64,000 nt of DNA from Litorimonas sp046250185 (GTDB lineage Bacteria > Pseudomonadota > Alphaproteobacteria > Caulobacterales > Maricaulaceae), in the NCBI RefSeq assembly GCF_046250185.1, contig NZ_CP176469.1; one strand, 5' to 3'. The notes under the pieces are model-generated. The model saw nothing but the letters and a program-made list of their open reading frames with translations. It made no database searches and was not told the DNA's origin. This document shows, in pieces, positions 53,069 through 62,268 of the stretch; position 1 is the stretch's first letter, and each line of letters begins with the position of its first letter. A program made the translations under genes and the position numbers.

Positions 53069-53956
53069 TTAGGCTTTCTTACGCCGACGCCAGAACCAAC
53101 GAACGAGCCACAGCCCAGGCAGGATCACCAGCAAGAGCCACGGCAAGATGGCTGCAAAAAAGTCAATCACATCAGACAAAGCATATGCGACCGTGCCAAC
53201 AAATCCCTTGAGCGATTGTGTAAGCGGGGTGAAGGCCGTGCGACTGACCGCAACAGATTGACTTTGGTAGCTGATATCGGCGACGGACATAGATACACGT
53301 TTGCGAAGGACATTTAGCGTTGTTGTTGCGCTCTCAATCTGGCCCTGAACACGAGCGAGTTCACGTTCCACAGCCAGCAAATCAGAGAGTTCCGCATTGC
53401 GTGTTTCGAGCAGTTTTTGCAGGCGATCGCGCAAGGTGGTTTGCGCCCGAAGCCTTGCATCTGTGTCCAGAATTTGCCGTGTCAAATCTTCGGCAGAAAC
53501 GGTGGAGGACGTTAATTCTCCACTCGCATCTTCAACCGATGTCTGCATATCTTGGGCGAAAGTTTTGAGCCAAGTGGGTTCCCCGCGCAGCGATAAACTG
53601 GCGTAGACTTGGCTTTCATTTTGTTGATTTGTGGACGAATTCAGGATTTGGCATTTGCTTGGCCCCGCGTCTAGGCATGTCTTGGCATGGGCGTTCATGG
53701 TTGGGCTGACGGCTTTGGCGGGGAGGGCAAAACCGTATCCGTAGCGGTAAGCGAGAAAGCTCTGAGCCGATGGATTTTCACTCGCTTGCGGCGCGGGCGC
53801 AGGCGCGTCGCCCATATATTCCATGTCCGCTTCCGACCCCATGATTTTTGCAGACGGCGGAGGCGCCATCATCGGCGACTCAGTTGATTGCATGCGGTCA
53901 CTACTGCCGCACGCCGTTATGGCTAGAGCGGCGAGGCCCAGTAGAAAAATACGCAT
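53069..53956 (-). CDS. DUF4349 lipoprotein with C-terminal membrane helix
   Basis: A 295-residue protein. A lipoprotein signal with lipobox LAALAITAC (Cys16) is followed by a low-complexity linker, the DUF4349 domain with a long coiled coil (about 155-235, RAQTTLRDRLQKLLETRNAEL in part) and one membrane helix near 265-285 followed by a basic tail (RRRKKA). The family is widespread and uncharacterised. The start shares one base with the stop of the M16 protease gene (TAATG), so they are translationally coupled. The combination of a lipid anchor and a C-terminal helix suggests both ends sit at the inner membrane. Confidence 0.88.
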   Translation of the reverse strand: MRIFLLGLAALAITACGSSDRMQSTESPMMAPPPSAKIMGSEADMEYMGDAPAPAPQASENPSAQSFLAYRYGYGFALPAKAVSPTMNAHAKTCLDAGPSKCQILNSSTNQQNESQVYASLSLRGEPTWLKTFAQDMQTSVEDASGELTSSTVSAEDLTRQILDTDARLRAQTTLRDRLQKLLETRNAELSDLLAVERELARVQGQIESATTTLNVLRKRVSMSVADISYQSQSVAVSRTAFTPLTQSLKGFVGTVAYALSDVIDFFAAILPWLLLVILPGLWLVRWFWRRRKKA

Positions 53957-56805
53957 TATTTCGTCTCCAACATGATCGGATCGCCGAGGCCTAACTCTGA
54001 CAGTGGGGCCGTTTGCGTCGCCGCATCGCCCACGACGAGATATGTCATTGCGTCTGGGCGAATATATTTTTCCGCCAAAGCTTTGAAATCATCCAACGTC
54101 ATCGCATTGATCGCTTTGGCATTTTGGGCGCGGAAATCGGGTGCGTAGCCATAGGCGCTGATTTGACCGAGCAGACCTAATTTGTCGGCATTGGTCTCGC
54201 TCTTGAGCGCTTGCCCTCGCAGCAATGCGCCTTTCATGGTATCTAATTCTTCCTGCGTAAAGTCAGGGCCGTAGCTTGCGAGAATATCGCGGATGAGCGC
54301 GATGGATTCCTTGGTCACATTGGTCCGCACAGAAGACCCGACTTGGAATTGGCCGATGTCTTTATCGCCGTTAAACGTCGACCGGATGCCATACGTATAG
54401 CCCTTATCGACCCGTAATTGTGTATTGAGTTTCGACGTGTAGATGCCGCCCAAGGGGAAGTTAATGGCTTCCGCTAGCGGATAGTCTGGATCAGTCGCGG
54501 CAAGGCTAGGTCGCGCAATCCGCAAGACGGACTGCTTGGCCCCTGGCACGTCATAGAGATAGATTTCCGCTGAGGTTACAGAATTTAACTTTGGCGGGCT
54601 TACGGGCGGCACATCGCTGCTATCTTGCGGGGTGTCTAGTCCAAAATCCGTCTCAGGCTCCACAGCTCCGACGACGCGGAATTGGGCGCGGGAGAGATCA
54701 TAATGCGCCGCGTGAAAAGCTTTGAGATCGTCGAGCGTTACAGCTTCTAGCAAATCCTTGGGGCCGTAGCCGGCATGGGAAAATACGTGGTCGCTGGGGA
54801 AGGCAAGCAAGGCGGCTTCACGCCGCGCAATCGAATTGGGATCACCCTCGGCTTGCGAGATTTCCTGTATGCGCTTGTCCTTGAGGAGTGCAAATTCCTC
54901 CGCGTCCCATCGCGGCTCAAAAAGCATTTCTTTAGCTAAATCGAGTGTTGCATCCAGATTCCTAGATAGCGTTGTCCCAGATACAAAAGTCCCGTAATCG
55001 CCAGCGCGAACTGTAATAGTTGACCCAAGCGCACCGATGGCTTCTTCCATTTCGGCGGTCGTTTTATTCACGGTGCCTTTTTGTAAGAGATCGGCCGTTA
55101 AGCCAGCAATGGCGGGTTGATCGACGCTGCTACGGATTCGTCCCGCATCCAGCTTTAGCGAGAAGTTGACGAGAGGCGTTTCATTGGAGGTAATGCCGTA
55201 AACTTCAAGGCCATTGTCTAGCGTTTTGCGCCACACATCTGGCGCTGTCAGATCATAAGCAGCCCCAAATTCTGGCTCGATAGATCGGTCAAAAGCAGAC
55301 GTTGTCGGGTTGGCAATAATTCGCGCCGCAGGGTCAAATTCTTTCTCGGTTTCTGCGCCAGGCACAACTTTTTCTTCCACGATTTCGGCGAGTTGCGCAG
55401 GGTAAGTTTCGTCCAATTTCAGCTCAGTTTCACCCTTCGGAACAATGCTTAAATAGAGTCGCGGTTGGTCTTTTATATATTTGTTATAGACCCGCATGAC
55501 ATCATCGGTTGTGACGGATTGCAGTCCTTCGAGGTCTTTTTTGTAAAAGCCAGGATTGTCCGTGAAGAGGTTATATTCAGACAGTTGGATCGCCTTGCCT
55601 AGCGCGCTTTGGACTTCCTCATAAAAGCTGACTTCGCTTTGCGTCTTGATGCGGTCAAGCGCGGCTTGGGGGATGCCTGTCTCTTCAAAGCGGGCAAACC
55701 CGTCCGCGAGCGGGGCCATCAAACCATCAATATCTTCGCCGTCATTTGGCGACACAAAGAAATATAACTCGCCCGCAATTTCTTTATTGCTCTGAAAAGA
55801 CGATACGTCAGAGGTAACTTTCGCCTCATCAATCAGAACTTCGTTCAGCGGCGCACGTTTGCCTTCAGTCAGGTATTCGCTGAGCACATCCAGCGCGTAG
55901 CTGTCAGGATGATATTGCTCCACCGTTGGATAGGCAATCAGCAGTAGCGGGACAGTCGCGAAATTATCTTCGTAATAAAGTGATGTGGTTTCAGTCAGGT
56001 TTGATGCGCGCGGGGCGTAGGGTTCAATCTCTTGGTCGCCTGCAGGAATTTCGCCAAAATATTTTTCGACCCAAGCTTTCGCCTCAGCCATATCAAAGTC
56101 GCCCGTGATTGATACAGTCACATTGCTCGGCACATACCATCGTGCGTAGAAGTCCTTGGTCTCTTGCAAAGACGCCGCCTCGAGGTCTGCAAGGCTGCCA
56201 ATAACCGTCCAGCTATAGGGATGATCGGATGGGTAGAGCGTTTTATTCGCGATATAATTCCAATGGCCATAGGGTTGGTTGTCGACACGCTGGCGCTTCT
56301 CATTTTTGACGACTTGCTTTTCCTTATCAATCACGTCTTGACTGACGGTGTTGATAAACCAGCCGAGCTTGTCGGCCTCCGCCCAAATGACTTTCTCAAG
56401 TGCGTCCTTGGGCACGGCTTGGAAATATTGCGTCATGTCGTAGGTGGTGAAACCGTTCGTGCCTTCGCCGCCAATCCGCGTGTTCATCTCGTCCAGCCCA
56501 CCATAGCCGAGGTTCTCGGAATCGAGGAAAAGCAGGTGTTCGAAAAGATGTGCGAAACCTGTATTGCCCTCTGTCTCCCGCGCACTGCCGACATGGGCGG
56601 CGAGGTTGATCGCGACGACTGGGTCAGACCTATCAATGTGGAAAACAACGTCGAGCCCGTTTTCCAGCGTGATCTTCTCATAGTTCAGGTTGAGGTCTGC
56701 TTGGGCTGCGGGGCCGCTTGTACCGTCTGCGCAGGCGGCAAGCATCAAACCACCGAGGGCGAGGCAGCCGTCGCGGAGATCAAATTTACTCAAAGAAAAA
56801 GTCAT
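53956..56805 (-). CDS. M16-family zinc metalloprotease lipoprotein (pitrilysin-like, two-domain)
   Basis: A 949-residue M16 peptidase made of two homologous halves. The first carries the inverted zinc motif HLFEH (His86, Glu89, His90); the second, from about residue 520, is catalytically inactive. A signal with a lipobox (GLMLAAC, Cys25) places it in the periplasm as a lipoprotein. ATG 56805 was chosen because it gives this signal; the frame is open 67 codons further, through a low-quality stretch. M16 peptidases degrade peptides, including signal peptides and small toxins. Upstream are two small membrane proteins, downstream a DUF4349 lipoprotein. Confidence 0.92.
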   Translation of the reverse strand: MTFSLSKFDLRDGCLALGGLMLAACADGTSGPAAQADLNLNYEKITLENGLDVVFHIDRSDPVVAINLAAHVGSARETEGNTGFAHLFEHLLFLDSENLGYGGLDEMNTRIGGEGTNGFTTYDMTQYFQAVPKDALEKVIWAEADKLGWFINTVSQDVIDKEKQVVKNEKRQRVDNQPYGHWNYIANKTLYPSDHPYSWTVIGSLADLEAASLQETKDFYARWYVPSNVTVSITGDFDMAEAKAWVEKYFGEIPAGDQEIEPYAPRASNLTETTSLYYEDNFATVPLLLIAYPTVEQYHPDSYALDVLSEYLTEGKRAPLNEVLIDEAKVTSDVSSFQSNKEIAGELYFFVSPNDGEDIDGLMAPLADGFARFEETGIPQAALDRIKTQSEVSFYEEVQSALGKAIQLSEYNLFTDNPGFYKKDLEGLQSVTTDDVMRVYNKYIKDQPRLYLSIVPKGETELKLDETYPAQLAEIVEEKVVPGAETEKEFDPAARIIANPTTSAFDRSIEPEFGAAYDLTAPDVWRKTLDNGLEVYGITSNETPLVNFSLKLDAGRIRSSVDQPAIAGLTADLLQKGTVNKTTAEMEEAIGALGSTITVRAGDYGTFVSGTTLSRNLDATLDLAKEMLFEPRWDAEEFALLKDKRIQEISQAEGDPNSIARREAALLAFPSDHVFSHAGYGPKDLLEAVTLDDLKAFHAAHYDLSRAQFRVVGAVEPETDFGLDTPQDSSDVPPVSPPKLNSVTSAEIYLYDVPGAKQSVLRIARPSLAATDPDYPLAEAINFPLGGIYTSKLNTQLRVDKGYTYGIRSTFNGDKDIGQFQVGSSVRTNVTKESIALIRDILASYGPDFTQEELDTMKGALLRGQALKSETNADKLGLLGQISAYGYAPDFRAQNAKAINAMTLDDFKALAEKYIRPDAMTYLVVGDAATQTAPLSELGLGDPIMLETK

Positions 56806-56882
56806 AGCTATCGTCCCATGTGTTTGACGCCATTGTTTAGCACAATGTGAAACAGCCCAGACGGTTTGTCTATGGGTAAGGG

Positions 56883-57305
56883 CTACCGTGTCTGGAACTT
56901 TACAAAGATCAACGGGCTGGCGAGTAGTATGAAAAACAAAATGCAAAAGACGATGTTGGATAACTGTCCGACAGCGATTGAGCCTGTAATATCCATGCTC
57001 ACCCACATGAGGAGCGAGACGAGGGCGACGCCGCGAGCGGCCCGATCTCCAGCCTCAATTAGGGGGCCGATCAGGCCGAGAAATAACACGCCAATCGCTG
57101 CCGTTAGAGAGCCAGCAAGCGACGTCATAAACCGCGCTTCCTTAGACGGCGCAGTCGGTAATCCGTCCAGCGGCCAGTCAAATAAATCGGCCAAGAAACG
57201 TCCCGGCATTTGCCCATCTAGAGCGCCTGTGAATTGCACAAATCCAAAGGCAATTAGGCCTAACCCCGCTAACCTAATCCATCGTCCTGCAAATTTCGGT
57301 GTCAT
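56883..57305 (-). CDS. Small four-helix membrane protein, unknown
   Basis: A 140-residue protein with about four hydrophobic helices (near 12-32, 58-82, 88-110 and 115-135). No known motif. The start overlaps the stop of the next upstream gene (57302-57700) by four bases, so the two small membrane proteins are coupled and probably work together. The M16 gene starts about 80 bases further on. I recognise no family with certainty. Confidence 0.65.
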   Translation of the reverse strand: MTPKFAGRWIRLAGLGLIAFGFVQFTGALDGQMPGRFLADLFDWPLDGLPTAPSKEARFMTSLAGSLTAAIGVLFLGLIGPLIEAGDRAARGVALVSLLMWVSMDITGSIAVGQLSNIVFCILFFILLASPLIFVKFQTR

Positions 57306-57700
57306 GCTCCAGCCTCTTTTTCTTCCAGATACAGCAAACGCGATAACATGGCGCTAAAGCCAATACATCCCGTCAGGATAGTGATCAGCAACCATAGGGG
57401 CAATTTCATTTCCACCGCACGAGCGCGTTTGATAATCAACGCCCACCCAATCCCTATAGCAATCAGAAGGTCAAACCAGATTTGGTTGCCCCATAAATTG
57501 CGTGTGTGTTCTGTCCAAAACCCAAGTGGCCCCTCCTGCAAAACGGCAAAAACAGACCATGCTAAAAATGCGAAGGCGAACAAAGCGGGTAGCCGCCACA
57601 GCCCTTTTTTGGGAAACGCTGAGGGCTTAAAAACCATAATCAACGTGACGAGAATAAAGAGGCCTGCAGCTACAAACGGTGCAATTTGAACAGGTGTCAT
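57302..57700 (-). CDS. Small four-helix membrane protein, unknown (partner of the preceding gene)
   Basis: A 132-residue protein with about four membrane helices (near 5-25, 37-57, 72-90 and 102-122). A basic loop (KRARAVEMK) and a charged end (LEEKEAGA) set the topology. Its stop overlaps the next gene's start (ATGA), so it is the first of a coupled pair. It is 12 bases downstream of the asparaginase-domain gene. No family recognised. Confidence 0.65.
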   Translation of the reverse strand: MTPVQIAPFVAAGLFILVTLIMVFKPSAFPKKGLWRLPALFAFAFLAWSVFAVLQEGPLGFWTEHTRNLWGNQIWFDLLIAIGIGWALIIKRARAVEMKLPLWLLITILTGCIGFSAMLSRLLYLEEKEAGA

Positions 57701-57712
57701 AGATGTAAATTC

Positions 57713-58201
57713 CTAACGATCAAAGCGTCCAGCCTGTGTGTCTTTGTGAACATTTTGCGCTTTGATAACACGCCCGTTCATCACCGCATAGACACCAGCG
57801 GGCAAAGTTTGTGCTGCGATTATTGCCCCACCCAAGTTGAAATTCGCGTCCGATTTGCCCAGAGATTGTGGACGCATCGCACCTGTCAGGATAACGGTTT
57901 TATCGCCAGCTTGACCATCCAGATATTTCGCCGTTTGCTCCATCGTGCCTGTGCCGTGCGTGATAACAATGCGTGATTGCGGCGCGGTCTGGATAGCGTC
58001 TAAAATCTTTTGGCGATGCACGTCTGTCATTTCTAAACTATCGATTTGCATCAAGATGTGGAGACGAGGATAATCGCAACGGCCATTGCGGAGAATATTC
58101 TCAACGCGCGACTTCGCTTTATCTGCGAAGATCAGCGACTCGGTCTGCGTATCATGGACTTTGTCCAATGTGCCACCAGTTATAAGGATCAAGACTTCCA
58201 T
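57713..58201 (-). CDS. Asparaginase-domain protein (N-terminal domain only)
   Basis: A 162-residue protein that matches only the N-terminal half of L-asparaginases: ITGGTLDK near the start (the first catalytic Thr motif) and ITHGTGTMEQTA with the second Thr-Asp-type motif reduced to HGTGTM. Full enzymes have about 330 residues and a C-terminal domain that is absent here, so this may be a stand-alone family or a non-catalytic relative. ATG 58201 is used; the frame is open to 58258. It is divergent from panD with about 140 bp between, and both touch aspartate, which may be more than chance. Confidence 0.75.
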   Translation of the reverse strand: MEVLILITGGTLDKVHDTQTESLIFADKAKSRVENILRNGRCDYPRLHILMQIDSLEMTDVHRQKILDAIQTAPQSRIVITHGTGTMEQTAKYLDGQAGDKTVILTGAMRPQSLGKSDANFNLGGAIIAAQTLPAGVYAVMNGRVIKAQNVHKDTQAGRFDR

Positions 58202-58344
58202 ACCGCGCCTTAACGCATGCTGAATATAAGATAAACCTCCCACATAGAGGCCTTGCACGAATGTAGGTTCTGCTTGGACATTTAAAAATGATATCTATAT
58301 AGGGCAGGCAGCAAGCCTGCTTATTAAAATTTGGAGGGGTCTGA

Positions 58345-58707
58345 ATGCTTCTGACCATGATGAAGGGTAAAATCCACCGCGCGACTGTGACACAAGCGGA
58401 CCTGCACTATGAAGGCTCGATTTCGATCGACCAAGACCTGCTGGACCGCGCAGGTATTTTGCCGAATGAGCAAGTGGACATCCTCAATATCACCAATGGT
58501 GAGCGGTTCACGACCTATGCGATTTCTGCGCCGCGACAATCCAAGACCTTTGGCCTGAACGGTGCGGCCGCGCGTCGTGTGCAGTTAGGCGATAAAATTA
58601 TCATCATCACCTATTGCCAGATGGAAGCTGAGAAAGCGCGAAATTATGCGCCAAATGTTGTGCTACTGGACGAGAATAACGAGGTTGTCATACCCCCTGT
58701 GCATTAG
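58345..58707 (+). CDS. panD: Aspartate 1-decarboxylase
   Basis: A 120-residue pyruvoyl enzyme that turns aspartate into beta-alanine for pantothenate and CoA. It is made as a proenzyme and cleaves itself between Gly24 and Ser25 (YEGSISID), leaving the pyruvoyl group. The N-terminal KGKIHRATVT and the NGAAARRVQLGD motif are conserved. A GGAGGGG ribosome site lies five bases before the ATG. No panB/panC nearby. Confidence 0.95.
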   Translation: MLLTMMKGKIHRATVTQADLHYEGSISIDQDLLDRAGILPNEQVDILNITNGERFTTYAISAPRQSKTFGLNGAAARRVQLGDKIIIITYCQMEAEKARNYAPNVVLLDENNEVVIPPVH

Positions 58708-58775
58708 GGCCATAACCATGCGCAATTTGGATAAGTTGCAGAGATAGACCCATCGCCAAAGCCCCCAAATCAATT

Positions 58776-59468
58776 GTGAAAGAAACTGAGCTTTACGCAC
58801 CAATCAAAGCGCATTTCGTGGCACTTGGCTACGACGTCAAAGGGGAAGTTGGGGCGGCCGATATGGTTGCCGTGCCGCGCCGTGACCCTGACGGCGAGCC
58901 AATTATCATCGAGCTGAAAACAGGTTTCACCCTCTCACTTTTTCATCAAGCTATCGCCAGGCAATCCATGACGGATCAAGTTTATATCGCCGTCCCGCGC
59001 AAAGCTGGCAAGGCGGCGTTCACGGCCATGCGCAAGAATAAAATGCTCTGCCGCCGTCTGCGCATTGGCTTGATGACGGTGAGCTTGTCCGATGGCCGCG
59101 TGATTGTGCATTGCGAGCCCACAGAATTTGTGCCGCGAAAGGTCAAAGCGAAGAAGAGCAAGCTGCGCGCTGAATTTGAAAGCCGCCACGGCGATCCCAA
59201 TGAGGGCGGGATGACGTCTGAGGGCATGATGACGTCCTACCGCCAAGGGGCGCTGCGCTGCGCGAAAGTCCTGCATGATGAAGGCGCGTGTAAGGCGTCT
59301 TACGTCGCGCAAATGGCGGGGTTTGAGAAAGCCCGAAATCTGATGGCGTCCAACCATTACGGTTGGTTTGAAAAGATTGATCGCGGCGTCTACGGCCTAA
59401 CTCGCGAGGGCGCGAAAGCGCTCGCTGAAAACGCTGACTTGGTTGCGTCGATGATGGGCGAAAGTTAG
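58776..59468 (+). CDS. DUF2161 protein with PD-(D/E)xK phosphodiesterase fold
   Basis: A 230-residue protein of the DUF2161 family. The N-terminal part (about 1-125) carries a nuclease-like core: Glu20 and Asp25 region (GEVGAADMVAV), then IIELKTG, the E-x-K motif of PD-(D/E)xK enzymes. The C-terminal part (about 150-225) looks like a winged helix. The annotated start is GTG 58776, but no ribosome site is seen; the frame may begin slightly upstream at a non-standard codon. No restriction partner gene is nearby, so a DNA repair or processing role is more likely than defence, though unproven. Confidence 0.8.
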   Translation: MKETELYAPIKAHFVALGYDVKGEVGAADMVAVPRRDPDGEPIIIELKTGFTLSLFHQAIARQSMTDQVYIAVPRKAGKAAFTAMRKNKMLCRRLRIGLMTVSLSDGRVIVHCEPTEFVPRKVKAKKSKLRAEFESRHGDPNEGGMTSEGMMTSYRQGALRCAKVLHDEGACKASYVAQMAGFEKARNLMASNHYGWFEKIDRGVYGLTREGAKALAENADLVASMMGES

Positions 59469-59469
59469 G

Positions 59470-61275
59470 CTATTTAATAGCAATCGCCGTGCCCTCACGC
59501 CGTGGATCTGCCCCGCCAATCAACGTGCCGTCTGCATTGCGGTAGATAATGTGCAGACCAGAAATCTCGCCTTTAGAGCGTCTGACTGTGTGGCCGAGCG
59601 CTTCTAATCCCGCCACTGTGGCCTCATCCAGCCCAAATTCTGCCGCTGGCCCCATGCGCTCTGGCTCATCTGTCAACTCTGGCTCAAGCCCTTTGGTTTC
59701 CAATTTGATGGAGCCGTTGCGGGCGATCACATTGGGAAGTTCTATCGCTTCTTGCGGAGTCATACCCCAGTCGATCATGCCGACAATGCTCTTGGCTGTG
59801 TAGGCGATAATCGCGCTTCCCCCTGGGGAGCCTGTCGTGAATAGCAACTCACCATTGGGTGCAAATACGATATGCGGGGCCATAGAGCTACGTGGGCGTT
59901 TGCCGGGCGCAGGAGCGTTGGCAATCGGGTTGCCGTCCGCGTCGAGTATACGAAAAGAGAAATCCGTCAGCTGATTATTGAGCATAAACCCACCCACCAT
60001 GCGCTGGCTACCAAAGGCGCTCTCGACTGTCGTCGTCATAGACACTGTCAGCCCGTCTTTGTCGATGATCGTGAAATGCGACGTGCCAGGGCTGTCAGGG
60101 GTTGCGTCTTTGCCGCGCACAAAGGCGACGGGATTACCCGCAGTGACGTTTTCAATGGCTGCGTCAGGACGGATCAAAGCCGCACGACTTTTGAGATAGT
60201 CTTTATCGAGCATCGCGTTTGTTGGCACCTCGATCATGGCGGGGTCAGCCACATATTTATCGCGGTCTGCATAGCCCATAAAGCTAGCTTCCGCGAAGTG
60301 ATGCCAGCCTTGGACTGTTGCGCCGAGGGCGGCCATGTCAAAGTTTTCTAGCACACCCAAAATGCTCTGAACTGCAATTCCGCCTGAAGATGGTGGCTGC
60401 GCCCCGCAGACAGTATGCGCGCGATAAGTCGTGCAAAGCGCTTCGGTTTTCATCGGCTGATAGGCCGCCATATCAGCCAGAGTCATTGTGCCGGGTAGGG
60501 GGGCTTCCTGTGTCTTGGCGATGATAGCTTCGGCAATCGGGCCTTCAAGAAGAGCGCGAGGATTTGCTTGGATCGCGCGAAGTGTCTCGGCATAGGGCTG
60601 GTTATCGCGCACAAATCCTGTTGGGATGGGGGTCGTGCCGTCTTCCATAAAAAAGTAATCGCGAGCATTATCATCACGGCCCAATACATATCCCGCCATG
60701 CGCTCCACCATGCCGCCCATGCGCGGGCTGACAGTAAAACCTGTTTCCGCTGTTTCTATCGCGGGTTCCATTGGGGCGGCCCAGTCGAGCTTGCCGTAAT
60801 CTTCATGCGCCATGTGCAGCATAACAACGGCCCCTGGCACGCCCGTGCTACGGCCCGAAGCTATGCCGTCAAAATAACGCAAAGGCTTGCCCGTTTTAGG
60901 ATCGAGGAACAGCTCTGGCGTGATTGCAGCAGGCGCTGTTTCCCGCCCGTCATAGGCCCAAACCTTGGCCGCGTCGGGATCATACACGATCATAAATGCC
61001 CCGCCGCCAAGGCCAGAGCTTTGTGGCTCCACTAGGCCCAGCATCGCTTGCACGGCAATCGCGGCATCGACAGCGGACCCGCCCGCTTCCAATATATCAA
61101 GCCCCGCCTGCGTCGCCAGAGGGTTAGCAGCTGCTACCATGCCTGCCGCTTTCGCCTCGGTCTTCACAATCTTTGGCGTGTCGCTATTCTTGGCCTCTGG
61201 CGCACTACACGCTGCAATACTTAAGGCAGTTCCAAGGAGTAAGGCAGAAAAGAGTTTCATAATCAGGACTTTCAT
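59470..61275 (-). CDS. ggt: Gamma-glutamyltransferase, lipoprotein form
   Basis: A 601-residue GGT that cleaves gamma-glutamyl bonds of glutathione in the periplasm. It is an N-terminal-nucleophile proenzyme that cuts itself before Thr398 (GTSHFT), the catalytic threonine of the small subunit. A lipoprotein signal with Cys23 (SIAACSA) anchors it. ATG 61275 is kept because GGAG lies seven bases before it, while ATG 61260 has none. It converges on the DUF2161 gene with one base between and is divergent from the P1 peptidase gene with about 40 bp. Confidence 0.94.
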   Translation of the reverse strand: MKVLIMKLFSALLLGTALSIAACSAPEAKNSDTPKIVKTEAKAAGMVAAANPLATQAGLDILEAGGSAVDAAIAVQAMLGLVEPQSSGLGGGAFMIVYDPDAAKVWAYDGRETAPAAITPELFLDPKTGKPLRYFDGIASGRSTGVPGAVVMLHMAHEDYGKLDWAAPMEPAIETAETGFTVSPRMGGMVERMAGYVLGRDDNARDYFFMEDGTTPIPTGFVRDNQPYAETLRAIQANPRALLEGPIAEAIIAKTQEAPLPGTMTLADMAAYQPMKTEALCTTYRAHTVCGAQPPSSGGIAVQSILGVLENFDMAALGATVQGWHHFAEASFMGYADRDKYVADPAMIEVPTNAMLDKDYLKSRAALIRPDAAIENVTAGNPVAFVRGKDATPDSPGTSHFTIIDKDGLTVSMTTTVESAFGSQRMVGGFMLNNQLTDFSFRILDADGNPIANAPAPGKRPRSSMAPHIVFAPNGELLFTTGSPGGSAIIAYTAKSIVGMIDWGMTPQEAIELPNVIARNGSIKLETKGLEPELTDEPERMGPAAEFGLDEATVAGLEALGHTVRRSKGEISGLHIIYRNADGTLIGGADPRREGTAIAIK

Positions 61276-61317
61276 CGTTACACTCCGTCATAAGTCAGAT
61301 CACGACGAGGGCAAGGT

Positions 61318-62268
61318 GTGAACACAAAGATTATCTCCGATCTATCGATTAGCGTCGGTCAAGCCCATGACACCACAGTCAAGTCGGGCGTGACAGTGAT
61401 CTTGCCTGACGCCCCTGCGACATGTGCGGTTGATGTACGCGGCGGGGGGCCTGGGACGCGCGAAATCGCGGCATTGCAAGACGGTGGCTTGATCGAGAAA
61501 GTTCACGGCATCGTCCTGTCGGGCGGCTCGGTTTACGGCCTCGCTGCCGCCGACGGAGTCACAGCTTGGCTCGGCGCGCAAGGCAGGGGCTATCTCGCGA
61601 GAGAGGGCATCCCTGTCAGCCCCGTTGTTCCCGCCGCAATTCTATTTGATAACGCCAATGGCGGCGACAAAGATTGGGGCCTAGAGCCACCGTTCCGACA
61701 GCTCGGGATCGATGCCTGTAACTCTATGTGCGGGCATTTATCCGAAGGCGCTTTTGGCGCAGGGCTGGGCGCGACGGCTGGCATTTACACGGGCGGACTA
61801 GGCGTTGCGCATGAGGTCGTGGAGGGCGTTTTGATTGCTGCGATCATTGCCGCCAACCCCGTCGGCTCCCCCTACATGCCAGCTACGCAAGTGCCGTGGG
61901 CTTGGCCCTATGAGGTTGAGGGAGAATTTGGCGGCCAGCGTCCACCCGCCGATTATCAACTCTCCCCCGCCCAAGACACCAAGCTCGCCTTTCTCAAAGC
62001 TGCTGGTCAAAGCACAGTCATTGGCGCGATCATCACCGATGCGGGCCTGTCACAAAAACAGCTCAAACGCCTCGCTATGATGGCGCAAGACGGCATTGCG
62101 ATGGCCGTGCAGCCCGCCCACACGCCGCTAGATGGCGATACGATTTTCGCGCTCTCCACGGGTGATAAATTATGCGAAAGCCCTGTCTCGTTGGCAGAGC
62201 TCGGCGCAGCGGCGGCTAGGGTCACGGCCCGCGCCCTCATGCGGGGCGTGCATTTCGCCAAGCCATGA
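61318..62268 (+). CDS. P1-family (DmpA-like) aminopeptidase
   Basis: A 316-residue N-terminal-nucleophile hydrolase of the P1/DmpA/BapA family. It has the GGGPGTRE and LSGGSVYGLAAADG motifs and the cleavage region QSTVIGAIITDA, where Thr233 aligns with the nucleophile of BapA-type enzymes. These cleave N-terminal D- or beta-amino acids or simple dipeptides; the exact substrate cannot be told. The start is GTG 61318. Its stop overlaps the GNAT start by four bases. Confidence 0.88.
   Translation: MNTKIISDLSISVGQAHDTTVKSGVTVILPDAPATCAVDVRGGGPGTREIAALQDGGLIEKVHGIVLSGGSVYGLAAADGVTAWLGAQGRGYLAREGIPVSPVVPAAILFDNANGGDKDWGLEPPFRQLGIDACNSMCGHLSEGAFGAGLGATAGIYTGGLGVAHEVVEGVLIAAIIAANPVGSPYMPATQVPWAWPYEVEGEFGGQRPPADYQLSPAQDTKLAFLKAAGQSTVIGAIITDAGLSQKQLKRLAMMAQDGIAMAVQPAHTPLDGDTIFALSTGDKLCESPVSLAELGAAAARVTARALMRGVHFAKP

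Noticed and set aside
58776..59468. DUF2161 protein as a defence nuclease
   Set aside because: It has a nuclease-like core, but there is no methylase, helicase or sensor gene nearby and the family is widely distributed in alphaproteobacteria.
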